Shown: positions 45,735 through 58,974, numbered from the stretch's first letter. The stretch is 64,000 nucleotides of DNA from Glaciimonas sp. (GCA_012927625.1 JABBOV010000009.1:62001-126000), one strand, 5' to 3'. The notes: generated by a model from the letters alone, not told the origin. Program-made: numbers and translations.

Positions 45735-47798
45735 TCAAATATCCACCGGATCGACTTCCAGCGACCATTTGGCGCGGGTCTTGATTTTCCGCAGCATGGC
45801 CAGCCAGATTTTGAGGAAAGATTGCAGCCCAGGGCGCGAGAGACATTCGATCAACAACTGGGCCCGGTCGACATTGGCCACGCGCGTCATCGTCATCGGA
45901 ATTGGATCGTTGATGATAATGCCGGCGTGTTCGACTGCGCTTGCTGCCTGCTTGAGAAAATCAATCGCAATTTCCAGTTCACGGGCTTCGGCCCGCAGCA
46001 GCGCCTGATACAAGTAGGGCGGCAGGTGCGCTTGTTGGCGCTCTGCCAATAATGCATTAGCGAAGTGATCGTAATCGTGATTCACCACCGCCGCATATAA
46101 CGGATGTTGCGGGTAACGGGTCTGGATCAATACTTGGCTGACGCTGCCGCCCTCCTTTTGTGCGGCGCGACCGGCGCGACCGGCGACTTGCATCAGTTGC
46201 GCGAACAGCCGTTCGCTGGCGCGGTAATCTTGCGAGAACAATGCGGTATCGGGATTAAGAATACCAACCAAAGTCAGGTTTTTGAAATCATGGCCCTTGG
46301 CCACCATTTGAGTGCCGATCAGGATATCGACTTCACCCCGGTGCACCGAGTCGAATGCGGCTTGCGCGCTGCCTTTGCGGCGGGTCGAGTCGGCATCGAT
46401 GCGGCTGATTCGCGCTTCGGGAAAAATCGCTTGCAAGCCTTCCTCCACTCGTTGCGTGCCGCGCCCCAGCGGTTGCAGGTCGACATTGCCGCAGGTCGGG
46501 CACGATCTTGGGATGCGCAGTTCCAGGCTGCAGTGGTGACAACGCAGCCGATGCTCCGGTTTGTGCAGCACCATGAACGCAGTGCAGCGGCTGCAATTGC
46601 TGATCCAGCCGCAGGCGTCGCAGGCCAGCACCGGAGCATAACCGCGCCGGTTCAGAAACAGCAGTGATTGTTCACCGCGCTCCAGCCGCAGTTTGAGGGC
46701 GGCAATCAGAACCGGCGTCAAGCCGTCAACCGGCTTGTTGTGCTCCATGTCGATCAGGCGCACGACAGGCAGGACGGCTGCCTTGACCGCACGCTGGCGC
46801 AACTCCAGCATGCGATAACGGCCGGTTTGCGCATGCTGCCAACTCTCCAGCGAGGGTGTAGCGGAGCCCAGCACAATCGGAATTTCCAGTTGGCGCGCCC
46901 GCCACACGGCCAAGTCACGCGCTGAGTAGCGCAACCCTTCCTGTTGCTTGTAAGACGGGTCGTGCTCTTCGTCGATGACGATCAATTGCAATTTCGGCAG
47001 CGAGGCCAGAATCGCCAGCCGGGTGCCCAGCACAATGCGAGCTTGGCCTAAATGCGCCGCCAGCCAGTGCGTCATGCGTTCGCCTTCGGCCAGGCTGCTG
47101 TGCAAAGTGGCGACCGCAACGCCGGGGAAACGGGCCCGGATGCTGCCCTCGAGCTGCGGCGTAAGGTTGATTTCCGGCACCAGGATCAGGATTTGTGCAT
47201 CGTCAAAATGCGCCAGGACGTGTGCCGCGGCTTGCAGGTAAACTTCGGTCTTGCCGCTGCCGGTAACCCCATACAGTAAATGCGGCGTGAATCCTTGCGC
47301 ACCGGCAATCGCGTCCACCGCTTGCTGCTGCTCTGGATTAAGGACTGGCATTTGGGCTGGCGTAGCGTCATGTAGGGCTTCGATTTTTGCCAGTTTTTTC
47401 AATGCGCGGTCAAGCGCGGTGGTTTTTATAGCGCGCAGATTGCGCGGCAGGCCGGGAATCGCAACTTCACCCAGCGGGCGCTGGTAGTAATCGGCGGCGA
47501 AAACACACAGCGCGCGCCACTGATCCGACAGCGCCGACAACTGGCTGCGAATCGCCAGCACATCCTTGAGCTTGTCAGGCGGGACCGTGGTCTCGACATT
47601 CACCGCAACGATCAATCCGACCACCTCACGCGAGCCAAACGGCACCAACGCCAGCTGGCCCACCAAAGGTGCCGCTGCCGCTTGATCTTCCGGGTGCCAG
47701 CGGTAATCGAAGCAAAAGTCGAGCGGAGTGTCGAGCGCGACTCGGATGATTGTCAAGAAATTAGGCCTATCAGAGTGGGTTGCACTGCCGCTGCGCAT
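45735..47798 (-). CDS. priA: Primosomal protein N' (replication restart helicase)
   Basis: A 687-residue superfamily 2 helicase that reloads the replisome at stalled forks. An N-terminal 3'-DNA-binding domain (VALDTPLDFCFDYRW) is followed by Walker A LLYGVTGSGKTEVYLQ, DEAH-like IVIDEEHDPSYKQQ, the zinc-binding cysteines CDACGWISNCSRC, CHHC and CPTCGN, and late helicase motifs DILIGTQMVAKGHDFKNLTLVGI and LMQVAGRAGRAAQKEG. The length is normal. It is monocistronic here, the next gene on the strand being 320 bp upstream. Confidence 0.97.
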   Translation of the reverse strand: MRSGSATHSDRPNFLTIIRVALDTPLDFCFDYRWHPEDQAAAAPLVGQLALVPFGSREVVGLIVAVNVETTVPPDKLKDVLAIRSQLSALSDQWRALCVFAADYYQRPLGEVAIPGLPRNLRAIKTTALDRALKKLAKIEALHDATPAQMPVLNPEQQQAVDAIAGAQGFTPHLLYGVTGSGKTEVYLQAAAHVLAHFDDAQILILVPEINLTPQLEGSIRARFPGVAVATLHSSLAEGERMTHWLAAHLGQARIVLGTRLAILASLPKLQLIVIDEEHDPSYKQQEGLRYSARDLAVWRARQLEIPIVLGSATPSLESWQHAQTGRYRMLELRQRAVKAAVLPVVRLIDMEHNKPVDGLTPVLIAALKLRLERGEQSLLFLNRRGYAPVLACDACGWISNCSRCTAFMVLHKPEHRLRCHHCSLELRIPRSCPTCGNVDLQPLGRGTQRVEEGLQAIFPEARISRIDADSTRRKGSAQAAFDSVHRGEVDILIGTQMVAKGHDFKNLTLVGILNPDTALFSQDYRASERLFAQLMQVAGRAGRAAQKEGGSVSQVLIQTRYPQHPLYAAVVNHDYDHFANALLAERQQAHLPPYLYQALLRAEARELEIAIDFLKQAASAVEHAGIIINDPIPMTMTRVANVDRAQLLIECLSRPGLQSFLKIWLAMLRKIKTRAKWSLEVDPVDI

Positions 47799-48118
47799 TT
47801 TTTCTACTGCTCCACATAGCCTGTGGATAACTTTGTGGACAAATGTCTATTAAGTTGCTGTAGTCGCACACCAAAATCTATTGCCAGCATGCAATTTTGT
47901 TCGAAATATTACAATAATCACTTTAAAGTCAATGACTTGGAAAGCAGATTACCAAAGATGCATCACCTCTATCGAAATTTACCTACTGTTATTATTTTTG
48001 TGCATAAGTAAGTAAATCTGAAGCCGTTTGCAAACATGGAATACTGACTGAATGCGGCCTTGCAGGCAATATGCTGCTGCAAGCCGCACCTGGCAACAGG
48101 CCGACGCGGCAAGCGCAA
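47799..48118. other. Gap between priA and hemE
   Basis: 320 bp, AT-rich in the middle. It should carry the priA promoter on the reverse strand and the 3' end of hemE mRNA. No palindrome of the GTAG families and no gene were seen. Confidence 0.4.
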
Positions 48119-49198
48119 TCAGGCCCTTTGTTGCCGGCTGTAGTCATGCACCGTTTCAACCATCGCCGTCACCGCTTCCGGTGGCGTGAACTGCGAAATG
48201 CCATGCCCCAGGTTGAAGACGTGACCATTGCCGTCGCAGGGCGTGCCGAATGCATCAAGCACCTTGATCACTTCGGCGCGGATCTGGTCTGGATTAGCAA
48301 ACAATACGCTCGGATCGAGATTGCCTTGCAGCGCGACTTTGTCACCGACCAGCGCGCGCGCTTTGGTAAGATTCACAGTCCAGTCCAGGCTGACCGCATC
48401 GGCACCGATGTCGGCGATCTGTTCCAGCCACAGTCCGCCGCCCTTGGTAAAGACGATCGATGGAATGCGCACGCCATCTTTATCGCGTTTCAAGAGTTGC
48501 ATTACTTCACGCATATAAAACAGCGAAAATTGCTGATAGACGCCATCGGCCAATGCGCCGCCCCAAGTGTCGTACATCATCACCGACTGTGCGCCGGCAT
48601 CAATTTGTGCGTTCAGGTAATCAGCCACGGTGGCGGCATTGATCTTCAGGATGTGGTGCATCAGATCCGGGCGTTGGTACAGCATCGTCTTGACCCGCCG
48701 GAAATCGTCCGAACCGCCGCCTTCGATCATGTAACAAGCCAGTGTCCACGGGCTGCCGGAGAAGCCAATCAGCGGTACCCGGCCATGCAATTCAGTGCGA
48801 ATTTGCGTCACTGCATCGAATACATATTGCAACGAACCCATGTCCGGCACCTGCAACGCCAGCACATCTTTTTCATTGTGCAGCGGGCGTTCGAACTTCG
48901 GCCCCTCGCCTTCGACGAAATACAAACCGAGCCCCATCGCATCAGGCACCGTCAGAATGTCGGAAAACAAGATTGCCGCATCCAGTGCATAGCGATCCAG
49001 AGGCTGCAGCGTGACTTCTGTAGCGTAATCTGGATTCTTGGCCAAGCCAAGGAAGGAACCTGCCCGCTCCCGCGAAGCACGGTATTCCGGCAAGTAACGA
49101 CCGGCTTGGCGCATCATCCAGACCGGCGTGTAGTCGGTGCTCTGCCGCAGCAGTGCACGCAGGAAAGTGTCATTCTGAAGCGGAGCAAATTGGGTCAT
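48119..49198 (-). CDS. hemE: Uroporphyrinogen decarboxylase
   Basis: A 359-residue enzyme converting uroporphyrinogen III to coproporphyrinogen III in haem synthesis. Signatures are [37 protein letters not shown] with the catalytic Asp, [29 protein letters not shown] and [15 protein letters not shown]. The open frame extends 11 codons further, but the ATG at 49198 matches the family start [18 protein letters not shown]. Confidence 0.97.
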   Translation of the reverse strand: MTQFAPLQNDTFLRALLRQSTDYTPVWMMRQAGRYLPEYRASRERAGSFLGLAKNPDYATEVTLQPLDRYALDAAILFSDILTVPDAMGLGLYFVEGEGPKFERPLHNEKDVLALQVPDMGSLQYVFDAVTQIRTELHGRVPLIGFSGSPWTLACYMIEGGGSDDFRRVKTMLYQRPDLMHHILKINAATVADYLNAQIDAGAQSVMMYDTWGGALADGVYQQFSLFYMREVMQLLKRDKDGVRIPSIVFTKGGGLWLEQIADIGADAVSLDWTVNLTKARALVGDKVALQGNLDPSVLFANPDQIRAEVIKVLDAFGTPCDGNGHVFNLGHGISQFTPPEAVTAMVETVHDYSRQQRA

Positions 49199-49447
49199 GG
49201 CATGCGTCTGGTGGCGAAAACAATCTGACATTATCGCCGATAACGATGCGCAGTCGATAATCCATCACGAAGTGAATGTCAGAAATAAAAGGGCAGCAGG
49301 ATAGAGATTTAGCGCGCTCAAGCAGCAAATGCATCGCAACTTCAGATCGAGCAGACGCCGTCATAGTCAAACCGTAAAATGCGCTTTATATACCGCCGTC
49401 CAATTTCTATGCGGATGTGACTGCACGATATCGGTGCAGTTGCCGAC

Positions 49448-50266
49448 TCACACCACTTTCATTTTGACGTAGTCTGGATTGGCCGGCGGATAGGTCAGTT
49501 GCATTTTTTCCAGTACTTCCACCAATATGCTCGCGATTGCCAGATTGCGGTGAGTTTTGCTGTTGGCCGGGATCACATACCAAGGCGCATGATCGACGTT
49601 TGTTTCCTGGATCGCCTGCTGGTAGGCCTGCTGGTATTCGGCCCAGTATTGCCGTTCCGCCAAATCTTTGGGGTCAAACTTCCAGTGTTTATCGGGGTCA
49701 CTGATGCGCTCCTCCAGACGCTGCTTTTGCTCTTCCTTTGAAATATGCAAAAAAAATTTCAACAACACCGTCCCGCTCTCTGCCAGCATACGTTCAAAAT
49801 CCCGGATTTGGGCATAACGGCGCTGACATTCCTTTTCGTCAATCCAGCCATGCACGCGGCTAATCAGCACATCTTCATAATGGCTACGATTGAAAATTAC
49901 AATTTCACCCTGCCCCGGCACTTCCTTGTGAACCCGCCACAGGTAATCATGCTCGCGCTCGTTTTCGGTGGGTGTCTTGAATGCAACGCCGCGTATCCCG
50001 AGCGGATCGATCAGCCCGAACACACCGCGCACCGCGCCATCTTTGCCAGCGGTATCCATGCCTTGCAGCACCACCAATAATTTCCGCTCCCGGGCAGCAT
50101 AAAACACGTCCTGATAGCCAGCTATGCGCTCCGCCAGCCTGACTACCTGCAGTTTGTCTTCGGATTTATCATTCGTTTTCCCCGCCGACGCCAATGGTTT
50201 GCTGGCTGCATCGGCATCATGCAAGTCCATTTTTTTCCTGGCGCGAAACAATTCACAGATGTTCAT
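49448..50266 (-). CDS. PPK2-family polyphosphate kinase
   Basis: A 272-residue PPK2 protein that transfers phosphate between polyphosphate and nucleotides. Walker A is VVLQGMDTAGKDGAVRGVFG. PPK2 marks are GVAFKTPTENEREHDYLWRVHKEVPGQGEIVIFNRSHYEDVLISRVHG and FLHISKEEQKQRLEERISDPDKHWKF. The direction (AMP, ADP or GDP phosphorylation versus polyP making) cannot be told from sequence. The start overlaps the CoA-binding protein gene stop (ATGA). Confidence 0.93.
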   Translation of the reverse strand: MNICELFRARKKMDLHDADAASKPLASAGKTNDKSEDKLQVVRLAERIAGYQDVFYAARERKLLVVLQGMDTAGKDGAVRGVFGLIDPLGIRGVAFKTPTENEREHDYLWRVHKEVPGQGEIVIFNRSHYEDVLISRVHGWIDEKECQRRYAQIRDFERMLAESGTVLLKFFLHISKEEQKQRLEERISDPDKHWKFDPKDLAERQYWAEYQQAYQQAIQETNVDHAPWYVIPANSKTHRNLAIASILVEVLEKMQLTYPPANPDYVKMKVV

Positions 50267-50724
50267 TGTGTTCTCCGATTCAAGTAAATGGCTGCGTCAA
50301 CCTTGATGCACCGATCCATCACCACCTGCAGCCCGGCCGTGCGCGCCTTGGCCGCCGCCGACTCGTTATTGATCCCCATCTGCATCCATAACACCTTGGC
50401 GCCGATTGCGATGGCTGCATCTGCGATCGGGGGAATATCGGCCGATTTGCGGAAACAGTCGACGATATCGATTCCAATTCCTTCTACCCACAAAGCAGCA
50501 GCCGCGTCATTCAATGTTGCGTAACAATATTCTCCCAGTATGTAAGTACCTGCTAACATTGGATTGACTGGAATAATTTTGTAGCCGTAAGCCTGCATGG
50601 AGCTAGCTACTTCGTAGCTGGGCCGGGTGCTTTTGGCTGACAGACCAACCACGGCAATGGTGCGATTCAGGGAAAAAAGTTGCTGAAAATTAATTTCTTT
50701 TACTGGTTTTTCGGAAAGTTGCAT
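50263..50724 (-). CDS. CoA-binding (YccU-like) Rossmann protein
   Basis: A 153-residue protein with a single CoA-binding Rossmann domain: TIAVVGLSAKSTRPSYEVASSMQAYGYKIIPVNPMLAGTYILGE, then GIDIVDCFRKSADIPPIADAAIAIGAKVLWMQMGINNESAAAKARTAGLQVVMDRCIKV. The catalytic domains of succinyl-CoA synthetase or protein acetyltransferases are absent. Function is unknown; overlap with the PPK2 gene suggests a link to energy or stress control. It lies just after the atp terminator. Confidence 0.9.
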   Translation of the reverse strand: MQLSEKPVKEINFQQLFSLNRTIAVVGLSAKSTRPSYEVASSMQAYGYKIIPVNPMLAGTYILGEYCYATLNDAAAALWVEGIGIDIVDCFRKSADIPPIADAAIAIGAKVLWMQMGINNESAAAKARTAGLQVVMDRCIKVDAAIYLNRRTQ

Positions 50725-50785
50725 GGCGACTAATCCTACATAAGCGTGTGGTTGGCAGGGCTAAACACAAAAACCTTTCCAAAAA

Positions 50786-50817
50786 AATGAAAGGCAGCCA
50801 AAGCTGCCTTTCATTTT
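50786..50817 (-). terminator. Rho-independent terminator of the atp operon
   Basis: Stem AAATGAAAGGCAGC with its complement GCTGCCTTTCATTT around a four-base loop, 25 bp after atpC. T runs flank both sides. Confidence 0.9.
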
Positions 50818-50841
50818 ACTGCTAGCGCCACCAGGTCGCGA

Positions 50842-51264
50842 TTAGCGTTTTTGACGCAATTTCTGAATTGTCGCCAACTCCGCAATCGCAATGGCGAGTT
50901 CGATCTGCGCCTTGGCATAGTCAATTTTAGATTCTCTATTGACCATTGCTTCTTCAGCCAGCTTTTTCGCTTCCATTGCCTGGGCTTCATCCAAGTCAGC
51001 ACCGCGAATCGCGGTGTCGGCCAGTACTGTAACCACATTCGGTTGCACTTCCAGGATGCCGCCAGCTACAAAGACGTATTCTTCTTCGGCCCGGTCAACC
51101 ATCTTGATGCGCACCGCACCCGGTTTGATGCGGGTAATCAACGGAGTATGCTTGGGATAAATTCCCAACTCGCCCGATTCGCCCGGCAACGCGACGAATT
51201 CGGCTTCGCCGGAGAAGATAAGCTCTTCGGCGGAAACAACGTCAATGTGAATTGTGTGTGCCAT
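50842..51264 (-). CDS. atpC: F1 ATP synthase epsilon subunit
   Basis: A 140-residue rotor subunit. The N-terminal beta sandwich shows [49 protein letters not shown]. The C-terminal two-helix part ([43 protein letters not shown]) may inhibit ATP hydrolysis. Last gene of the operon. Confidence 0.96.
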   Translation of the reverse strand: MAHTIHIDVVSAEELIFSGEAEFVALPGESGELGIYPKHTPLITRIKPGAVRIKMVDRAEEEYVFVAGGILEVQPNVVTVLADTAIRGADLDEAQAMEAKKLAEEAMVNRESKIDYAKAQIELAIAIAELATIQKLRQKR

Positions 51265-51356
51265 GTTAGAACCTTCTCATTCATCAAAGACCAATAGATG
51301 GCAGGCGGTCTGTGTACCCATCGCAACGTCGTTCACAGATACCGCATGCCAGGCGA

Positions 51357-52754
<1,398 letters not shown>

Positions 52755-52781
52755 TTAAATTCGTTTCACGCTTGCGCGCTA

Positions 52782-53651
52782 TTAAACCGCTGCCGCACCG
52801 GCGACGATCTCGGAGAGTTCTTTGGTAATTGCAGCTTGGCGGGTCTTGTTATAGACCAGCTTCAGCTCTTTAATGACGTTACCTGCATTATCGCTAGCCG
52901 ATTTCATCGCCACCATTCGGGCCGACTGTTCTGAAGCGATATTTTCAGCCACAGCCTGATAAATCAGAGCCTCGACATAGCGCACCAGCAATTCATCGAT
53001 CACAATCGCGGCTTCCGGCTCGTAGATGTAATCCCACGAATGGGCATCCTTATCGCCTTCCAGCTTTCCGGCAGACAATGGCAGTAATTGCTCGATCGTC
53101 GGCTCCTGCTTCATCGTATTGATGAACTTGGTGTAACACAGGTATACCGCATCCAAACTGCCTTCCTGGTACGCATCCAACAACACCTTCACCGGGCCGA
53201 TCAATTTTTCCAGGTGCGGCGTATCGCCGAGTTGCACCGCGTGCGACACCACTTTAGTGCCGATACGATTGAGGAAGCCAAAACCCTTATTACCGATCGC
53301 CGTAGCCTCGATACCGACACCCTGCGCTTCAAACTCTTTGAGTTTGGCGGTAACCGCGCGCAATACGTTGGTATTCATGCCGCCACACAAACCCTTGTCG
53401 GTACTAACCACGATGAAACCGACCTTGCGGGCAGCTTCAGTCTTGACCAGAAATGGGTGCTTATATTCCGGATTGGCTTGCGACAAATTAGCTGCGATAT
53501 TACGAATTTTGTCACTGTAAGGACGGGCCGACCGCATCCGTTCCTGCGCTTTACGCATTTTGGAAGCAGCGACCATTTCCATCGCCTTGGTGATCTTTTT
53601 CGTATTTTCTACGCTATTGATCTTGCCACGTATCTCTTTGCCTGAGGCCAT
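52782..53651 (-). CDS. atpG: F1 ATP synthase gamma subunit
   Basis: A 289-residue central shaft protein. N-terminal helix [54 protein letters not shown] and the C-terminal helix [43 protein letters not shown] are the classic signatures. It couples rotor turning to catalysis. Confidence 0.98.
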   Translation of the reverse strand: MASGKEIRGKINSVENTKKITKAMEMVAASKMRKAQERMRSARPYSDKIRNIAANLSQANPEYKHPFLVKTEAARKVGFIVVSTDKGLCGGMNTNVLRAVTAKLKEFEAQGVGIEATAIGNKGFGFLNRIGTKVVSHAVQLGDTPHLEKLIGPVKVLLDAYQEGSLDAVYLCYTKFINTMKQEPTIEQLLPLSAGKLEGDKDAHSWDYIYEPEAAIVIDELLVRYVEALIYQAVAENIASEQSARMVAMKSASDNAGNVIKELKLVYNKTRQAAITKELSEIVAGAAAV

Positions 53652-53673
53652 GAGTATTCAGCTCCAGTTAAGT

Positions 53674-55215
53674 TTAATACGCGCCAGATTTTTTGAAATC
53701 AGAAACCGCAGCAGCCAAGGCAGCTTCGTCGTCTTTACCAAGTTGCTTGGTTTCTTCAATCTTGGCGAGCAGCGCTGCATGACTGGTCTTCAGGAAGCTA
53801 TGCAGTCCGGATTCAAATGGCAAAACTTTCTTGACTTCAATATCGTCGAGGTAGCCTTTGTTGACTGCGAACAGGGTCGCGGCCATCAAGGAAATCGGCT
53901 GAGGCGAATACTGCGCCTGCTTTAACAGTTCAGTCACGCGTGCGCCGCGATCAAGTTGTTTGCGCGTAGTTTCGTCGAGGTCTGAGGCGAACTGTGCAAA
54001 CGCTGCCAGTTCACGATACTGCGCCAGGTCGGTACGAATGCCGCCAGACAGGCCCTTGATGACCTTGGTCTGTGCCGCACCACCAACCCGCGACACTGAA
54101 ATACCTGCATTAATCGCTGGGCGGACACCAGCGTTGAACAACGAAGTTTCCAAGAAAATTTGGCCGTCGGTAATCGAAATCACGTTGGTAGGCACGAAAG
54201 CGGAGACATCGCCAGCCTGGGTTTCGATAATTGGCAAAGCTGTCAGCGAACCGGTTTTACCGGTGACTGCGCCGTTGGTAAACTTCTCGACGTAAGCGGT
54301 ATTGACACGCGCTGCCCGTTCCAGCAAGCGGGAGTGAAGGTAAAACACATCACCGGGGTACGCTTCACGACCTGGTGGGCGGCGCAGCAGCAAGGAAACC
54401 TGACGGTACGCTACCGCCTGTTTGGACAGGTCATCGTAGACGATCAACGCATCTTCGCCACGGTCGCGGAAATATTCGCCCATCGCGCAACCGGAATAAG
54501 CCGACACATATTGCATCGCGGCCGATTCAGACGCGGAAGCTGCAACCACGATGGTGTACTCCATTGCACCATGTGCTTCCAGCGAACGCACGATGTTCTT
54601 GATGGAAGAGGCTTTTTGGCCGATCGCAACATAGATACAGGTGACGCCCTGACCTTTTTGATTAATGATGGCGTCAATCGCCACTGCCGTTTTACCGGTT
54701 TGACGATCGCCAATGATCAATTCACGCTGGCCACGGCCGATCGGCACCATCGAATCAATCGACTTCAGGCCTGTTTGCATCGGCTGTGAAACGGATTGAC
54801 GCGCAATCACGCCTGGTGCGATTTTCTCGATCGGCGCAGTGAGCTTGGCATTGACCGGACCTTTGCCATCGATCGGCTGACCCAGTCCGTTAACTACACG
54901 GCCAAGTAGCTCAGGGCCGATAGGAACTTCCAGAATACGTCCGGTACATTTGACGATATCGCCTTCGGAAATATGCTCGTAGTCGCCCAGAATCACTGAG
55001 CCGACCGAGTCACGTTCAAGGTTCAGCGCGAGGCCGAATGTGTTGCCGGGGAATTCCAGCATCTCGCCTTGCATCGCGTCGGACAGACCGTGAATGCGGC
55101 AGATGCCGTCGGTAACGGAAATAACCGTACCTTGATTGCGAATCTCAGCACTGTCGCCGAGCCCTTGAATGCGGCTCTTGATCAGTTCGCTGATTTCAGA
55201 CGGGTTGAGTTGCAT
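53674..55215 (-). CDS. atpA: F1 ATP synthase alpha subunit
   Basis: A 513-residue non-catalytic nucleotide-binding subunit. It opens [18 protein letters not shown]-loop [39 protein letters not shown], the arginine-finger region [29 protein letters not shown] and [30 protein letters not shown] are all intact. Confidence 0.99.
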   Translation of the reverse strand: MQLNPSEISELIKSRIQGLGDSAEIRNQGTVISVTDGICRIHGLSDAMQGEMLEFPGNTFGLALNLERDSVGSVILGDYEHISEGDIVKCTGRILEVPIGPELLGRVVNGLGQPIDGKGPVNAKLTAPIEKIAPGVIARQSVSQPMQTGLKSIDSMVPIGRGQRELIIGDRQTGKTAVAIDAIINQKGQGVTCIYVAIGQKASSIKNIVRSLEAHGAMEYTIVVAASASESAAMQYVSAYSGCAMGEYFRDRGEDALIVYDDLSKQAVAYRQVSLLLRRPPGREAYPGDVFYLHSRLLERAARVNTAYVEKFTNGAVTGKTGSLTALPIIETQAGDVSAFVPTNVISITDGQIFLETSLFNAGVRPAINAGISVSRVGGAAQTKVIKGLSGGIRTDLAQYRELAAFAQFASDLDETTRKQLDRGARVTELLKQAQYSPQPISLMAATLFAVNKGYLDDIEVKKVLPFESGLHSFLKTSHAALLAKIEETKQLGKDDEAALAAAVSDFKKSGAY

Positions 55216-55276
55216 ACTAACTCCTAATTATGTTCTTGCTGCTGATTTGCGGCTTACTCTCTGGCCCAAGCCGCGA

Positions 55277-55810
55277 TTAAGCGGTCAAGGCGGCTTGCAT
55301 CTGCTGCAGCTTTGCGCGTACGGAGGTGTCCAGTACTTCATCTCCGACCATCACCCGCACGCCGCCGATCAACGATGAATCCACCGTGACAGTTGGGCGC
55401 AGTTTGCGGCCGAATTTTTTCTCCAACGTCACAGTCAATCCCTGCACCTGGGTCTTCGTCAATTCGAATGCACTGGTGATTTCGACGTCGGAAGTACCTT
55501 CATCGGAGTTTTTGAGAACATCGAATTGGACTGCAATTTCCGGCAACAAAGTCAGACGTCTGTTATCGGTCAATACGCCGATAAAATTTCTGGTTTCCTC
55601 ATTGACGGGAGCTTTCAGCACGGACAAGAACGCATCAGCAATTTGTTTTGCTGAAACATTCGGATTGTGCGCAAGAGCTTGGACATCAGCGATAGCCGAA
55701 ACTTGCGCCATCTCGAAAAGGCGTTCCGACCAAGCCGACAGGTTGCCATCTTTCGCGACGCGGAACAGCGCCACTGCATAAGGACGAGCGATGGTTGCGA
55801 GTTCAGCCAT
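55277..55810 (-). CDS. atpH: F1 ATP synthase delta subunit
   Basis: A 177-residue subunit joining F1 to the peripheral stalk. It shows [26 protein letters not shown] at the start and the C-terminal [33 protein letters not shown] signature. It begins 2 bp after the atpF stop. Confidence 0.96.
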   Translation of the reverse strand: MAELATIARPYAVALFRVAKDGNLSAWSERLFEMAQVSAIADVQALAHNPNVSAKQIADAFLSVLKAPVNEETRNFIGVLTDNRRLTLLPEIAVQFDVLKNSDEGTSDVEITSAFELTKTQVQGLTVTLEKKFGRKLRPTVTVDSSLIGGVRVMVGDEVLDTSVRAKLQQMQAALTA

Positions 55811-55812
55811 GA

Positions 55813-56283
55813 TTACAGTTCAGCTTTCAATTGGTTCAACAAATCAGCATGTACTGACGCATTAACCTCACGCTTGAGGATTTGCTCGGCACCCTGAATT
55901 GCAAGGGTCGCAACCTGACCGCGCAATTCTTCGCGGGCTTTCACAGCTTGCTGGTCAGCATCAGCCCTCGCTGCCGCAATGATTCGAGCAGCTTCGTCAA
56001 ACGCAGTTTTTTTGGCTTCTTCGATGATCAGTTGACCGCGTTTTTCTGCTTCTGAAATACGTTTTTGACCCTCATCACGCGCGGCAGCAAGCTCTATTAG
56101 TACATGCTTTTCTGCCGCTTGCATCTCAGCTTTGCCGCGCTCTGCAGCTGCCAAGCCGTCCGCGATTTTCTTTGCGCGCTCATCGAGCGCTTTCATCAGT
56201 GGCGGCCACACGAATTTCATCGTGAAGAACGACAGGATGAAGAAAACCACGAACTGAGCAAACAATGTTGCATTAATGTTCAC
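55813..56283 (-). CDS. atpF: Fo ATP synthase b subunit
   Basis: A 156-residue peripheral stalk protein: one N-terminal membrane helix ([28 protein letters not shown]) and a long charged coiled coil ([48 protein letters not shown]). A single b gene means a homodimeric stalk. Confidence 0.97.
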   Translation of the reverse strand: MNINATLFAQFVVFFILSFFTMKFVWPPLMKALDERAKKIADGLAAAERGKAEMQAAEKHVLIELAAARDEGQKRISEAEKRGQLIIEEAKKTAFDEAARIIAAARADADQQAVKAREELRGQVATLAIQGAEQILKREVNASVHADLLNQLKAEL

Positions 56284-56349
56284 GGTTAATCCCTTATCTA
56301 AATGGCTCTTTTCAACAGCATGATGCTATCGGCAAGAAAAGGACGTCGG

Positions 56350-56619
<270 letters not shown>

Positions 56620-56665
56620 TCAAAAATTTCAAAACGAAAAAACGAATTTACTCATTACTACAATT

Positions 56666-57496
56666 TTAATGCTTCTCATGCGCCTGACCGATATACACCA
56701 GCGTCAACATCATGAAAATGAATGCCTGCAATAGAACAATCAGAATATGGAAAATAGCCCATATCGAGCCAGCAACCACTTGCCCCACGAAGCCGAACGC
56801 AGTTGCCATTCCACCCAGCAGCGCAATCAACAGGAACAGTAATTCGCCGGCATACATGTTGCCGAACAGCCGCATGCCCAAGGACAGGAACTTGGCTGCG
56901 AACTCGATCAGGTTCAGCAGCAAATTGAACGGCGCCAGCCAGATACCGAACGGCGCAGCAAACAATTCATGAATAAAGCCGCCCAAGCCCTTGATCTTCA
57001 GGTTGTAGAAAAGCATTAATACCAGCACTCCCAGCGCAATGCCCAGGGTGCCATTCAGGTCAGCAGTTGGCACCACGCGGTGATAAGGAATAACCCTATC
57101 GAGACCGGCCAGCTTGAACAAACTGGAGAACAGGTCAACCGGCAGGAAATCAAGTGAATTCATCAGCAAGACCCAGACGAACACAGTCAAGGCGAGCGGA
57201 GCAATGAAAGAGCGGTCGCCATGCACAATGGCCTTGGCCTGGTCGTCGACCATCTCAACTACCATTTCGATAAAAGCCTGGAAACGTCCGGGCACGCCGG
57301 AACTGGCCTTGCGTGCCGCCATGTACATAAGCAAGCTACCAACTACACCGGCAAATATAGACCAGAAAATGGTGTCCATATTGATTATAGAAAAATCAAC
57401 GATTTTGTCCTGGTGCTGCGTGGAGAAATGGCCCAAATGGTGGACGATATACTCTTTTGCGGTAGGCACATGCCCTGCTTGTTCTGCTACGCTCAT
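56666..57496 (-). CDS. atpB: Fo ATP synthase a subunit
   Basis: A 276-residue membrane stator. The essential arginine is in [22 protein letters not shown]. Other marks are [17 protein letters not shown], which fits the a-subunit half-channel, and [24 protein letters not shown]. The ATG overlaps the atpI stop. Confidence 0.97.
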   Translation of the reverse strand: MSVAEQAGHVPTAKEYIVHHLGHFSTQHQDKIVDFSIINMDTIFWSIFAGVVGSLLMYMAARKASSGVPGRFQAFIEMVVEMVDDQAKAIVHGDRSFIAPLALTVFVWVLLMNSLDFLPVDLFSSLFKLAGLDRVIPYHRVVPTADLNGTLGIALGVLVLMLFYNLKIKGLGGFIHELFAAPFGIWLAPFNLLLNLIEFAAKFLSLGMRLFGNMYAGELLFLLIALLGGMATAFGFVGQVVAGSIWAIFHILIVLLQAFIFMMLTLVYIGQAHEKH

Positions 57497-57837
57497 GGTC
57501 GATGTCTAAATAGTAGGATAAAATAACTTTTAAGTACTACGATGAAGCCGCCTAAAAAAGCAGGCCAGTTGATATCGCGGTACAACCAGGCGACGACCCC
57601 AAACAGCGCCATCGTTGAAGCAATCTTGATAAACTCGCCGACAAAAAACGCCATCGGGTCTGCCCCGCCGGGCCTATGTGCTGCCATGAAAAGGCGTACC
57701 GCGAACAGGCCGTTTGGAACAACACAACAAATGCCGCCCAATAGTACGGAAAGAGCTACCGTCATACCGCCGAGCAAGCCGGCCACTAATGTAACCAGTA
57801 TTGTTGCGAATATTTGTAGCATCACAATGCGCGCCAT
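57493..57837 (-). CDS. atpI: ATP synthase subunit I
   Basis: A 114-residue protein with four hydrophobic helices ([75 protein letters not shown]). AtpI helps assemble the c ring and may bring in magnesium. It is the promoter-proximal gene of the atp operon and overlaps atpB by 4 bp. Confidence 0.93.
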   Translation of the reverse strand: MARIVMLQIFATILVTLVAGLLGGMTVALSVLLGGICCVVPNGLFAVRLFMAAHRPGGADPMAFFVGEFIKIASTMALFGVVAWLYRDINWPAFLGGFIVVLKSYFILLFRHRP

Positions 57838-57941
57838 GCTTACCTCAATCCTGCCTTCGCATTATGAATTTGCCGCAATGCCGAAGAAGTGAAACGGTTA
57901 GGCGGAATTGCTTGCAGTGTTATGCTTTTAAAAGCCACGGA

Positions 57942-57970
57942 ATTATAAGTGCTACTACGTAGCGCGTCAA
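57942..57970 (-). promoter_or_regulatory. Predicted sigma-70 promoter of the atp operon
   Basis: Reverse strand TTGACG (57965-57970), 17-bp spacer containing the palindrome CTACGTAG, then a perfect TATAAT (57942-57947). The start point would lie about 100 bp before the atpI ATG. Confidence 0.8.
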
Positions 57971-58506
57971 ATTTTGATGGCCTGGTATTGTGATTTTGTT
58001 TTATATTACTTTAGTGAATAGCGCCTTATTCACATAGTTAATATTCAGTATATTTACGTATTCTGTAATATTTGAACTGATATATTTTGAGTTTTTTTTA
58101 AATCAGGCGGCAGATTCAACTATTAAGCGCCGCTGTATCTAGTTTTTAGCTTATTACCGGCTATAAACCAGTCTAACTAACTGGTGTGATGAGAATAGGC
58201 CGGTGAAGACGCTGCGGCGCTTCTCGGCCAAGCTTAATCACGACGCCGCTCACCCCAATCGTTGAACTTCTTGCTTCATCCTCGCCAGCGACTTGGCTAC
58301 AAACGCTCTAGGCTTTTACAGTCCGGCAGTGCGGTGAATTAGGTTTTACGCCGGTAAAACTGCTATTTTTGTCCGTAATATAATCAAAAATTTGCGATAT
58401 TTTTGCAGTATCTCTGCGCAAAATTTCAGCGTCCCTGGGGTTTTTAGCCGCTTGGGCGTTCCTGACGGTGGGAACTTAAGACACCATCCAATTTTTCTAA
58501 AATCCA
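57971..58506. other. AT-rich divergent region between atpI and ynfA
   Basis: 536 bp without a gene beyond the atp promoter. The first half is strongly AT-rich with T runs near 58092. parAB and rsmG, often found upstream of the atp operon in other bacteria, are not here. No GTAG palindrome was seen in it. Confidence 0.4.
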
Positions 58507-58860
58507 ATGGGGATGATTATGGAGTGGAACAGTTTGGCACGCACCCTTGGACTTTTTTTCGCTACTGCGGTGGCTGAACTTATTGGCTGCTACCTGCCAC
58601 TACTCTGGTTAACGGGCAAAGGGGGCGTTTGGCTAATCTTGCCGGCGGCGCTTAGTCTGATGGCTTTTGTCTGGCTGCTTACCCTGCATCCCGCAGCCAG
58701 CGGTCGGGTCTATGCCACTTATGGCGCGGTCTATATTGCTACCGCTTTGCTGTGGCTCTGGACGGTCGACGGGATTGCGCCGACGCGGAGCGACGTAGTC
58801 GGCGTGATTTTGGCTTTGTGCGGCGCTGGCGTTATCGCGTTTGGGCAACGGTCCGTCTAA
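58507..58860 (+). CDS. ynfA: YnfA-family small membrane protein
   Basis: A 117-residue protein of four helices in the UPF0060 family, related to small multidrug transporters. It shows [68 protein letters not shown] and [18 protein letters not shown]. The family start fits the methionine of [11 protein letters not shown] at 58519; GGGGA lies 8 nt before it. The transport substrate is unproved. Confidence 0.92.
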   Translation: MGMIMEWNSLARTLGLFFATAVAELIGCYLPLLWLTGKGGVWLILPAALSLMAFVWLLTLHPAASGRVYATYGAVYIATALLWLWTVDGIAPTRSDVVGVILALCGAGVIAFGQRSV

Positions 58861-58867
58861 TGTGCTG

Positions 58868-58905
58868 AAAGGTTTGCAGGCCTCAGTGACTGCACACCTA
58901 ACTAC
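58868..58905 (-). repeat. Decayed family III palindrome
   Basis: Reverse strand reads GTAGTTAGGTGTGCAGTCAC then GAGGCCTGCA, keeping the GTAG head and GCAGG arms of family III. It begins 8 bp after the ynfA stop. Confidence 0.45.
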
Positions 58906-58974
58906 TGATATTCCAATGTTCTTGTTTTGTGTCGGTGAGCAAAAGTTATTGCAACAAAAAGGAGAATTTTTCGA

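Noticed and set aside
48071-49228. 385-codon frame antisense to hemE
   Set aside because: Covers a complete hemE on the other strand and has no recognisable domain.
58535-58552. Sigma-54 promoter TGGCACG in the ynfA start
   Set aside because: The -12 part is displaced by one base and the site lies in coding sequence.
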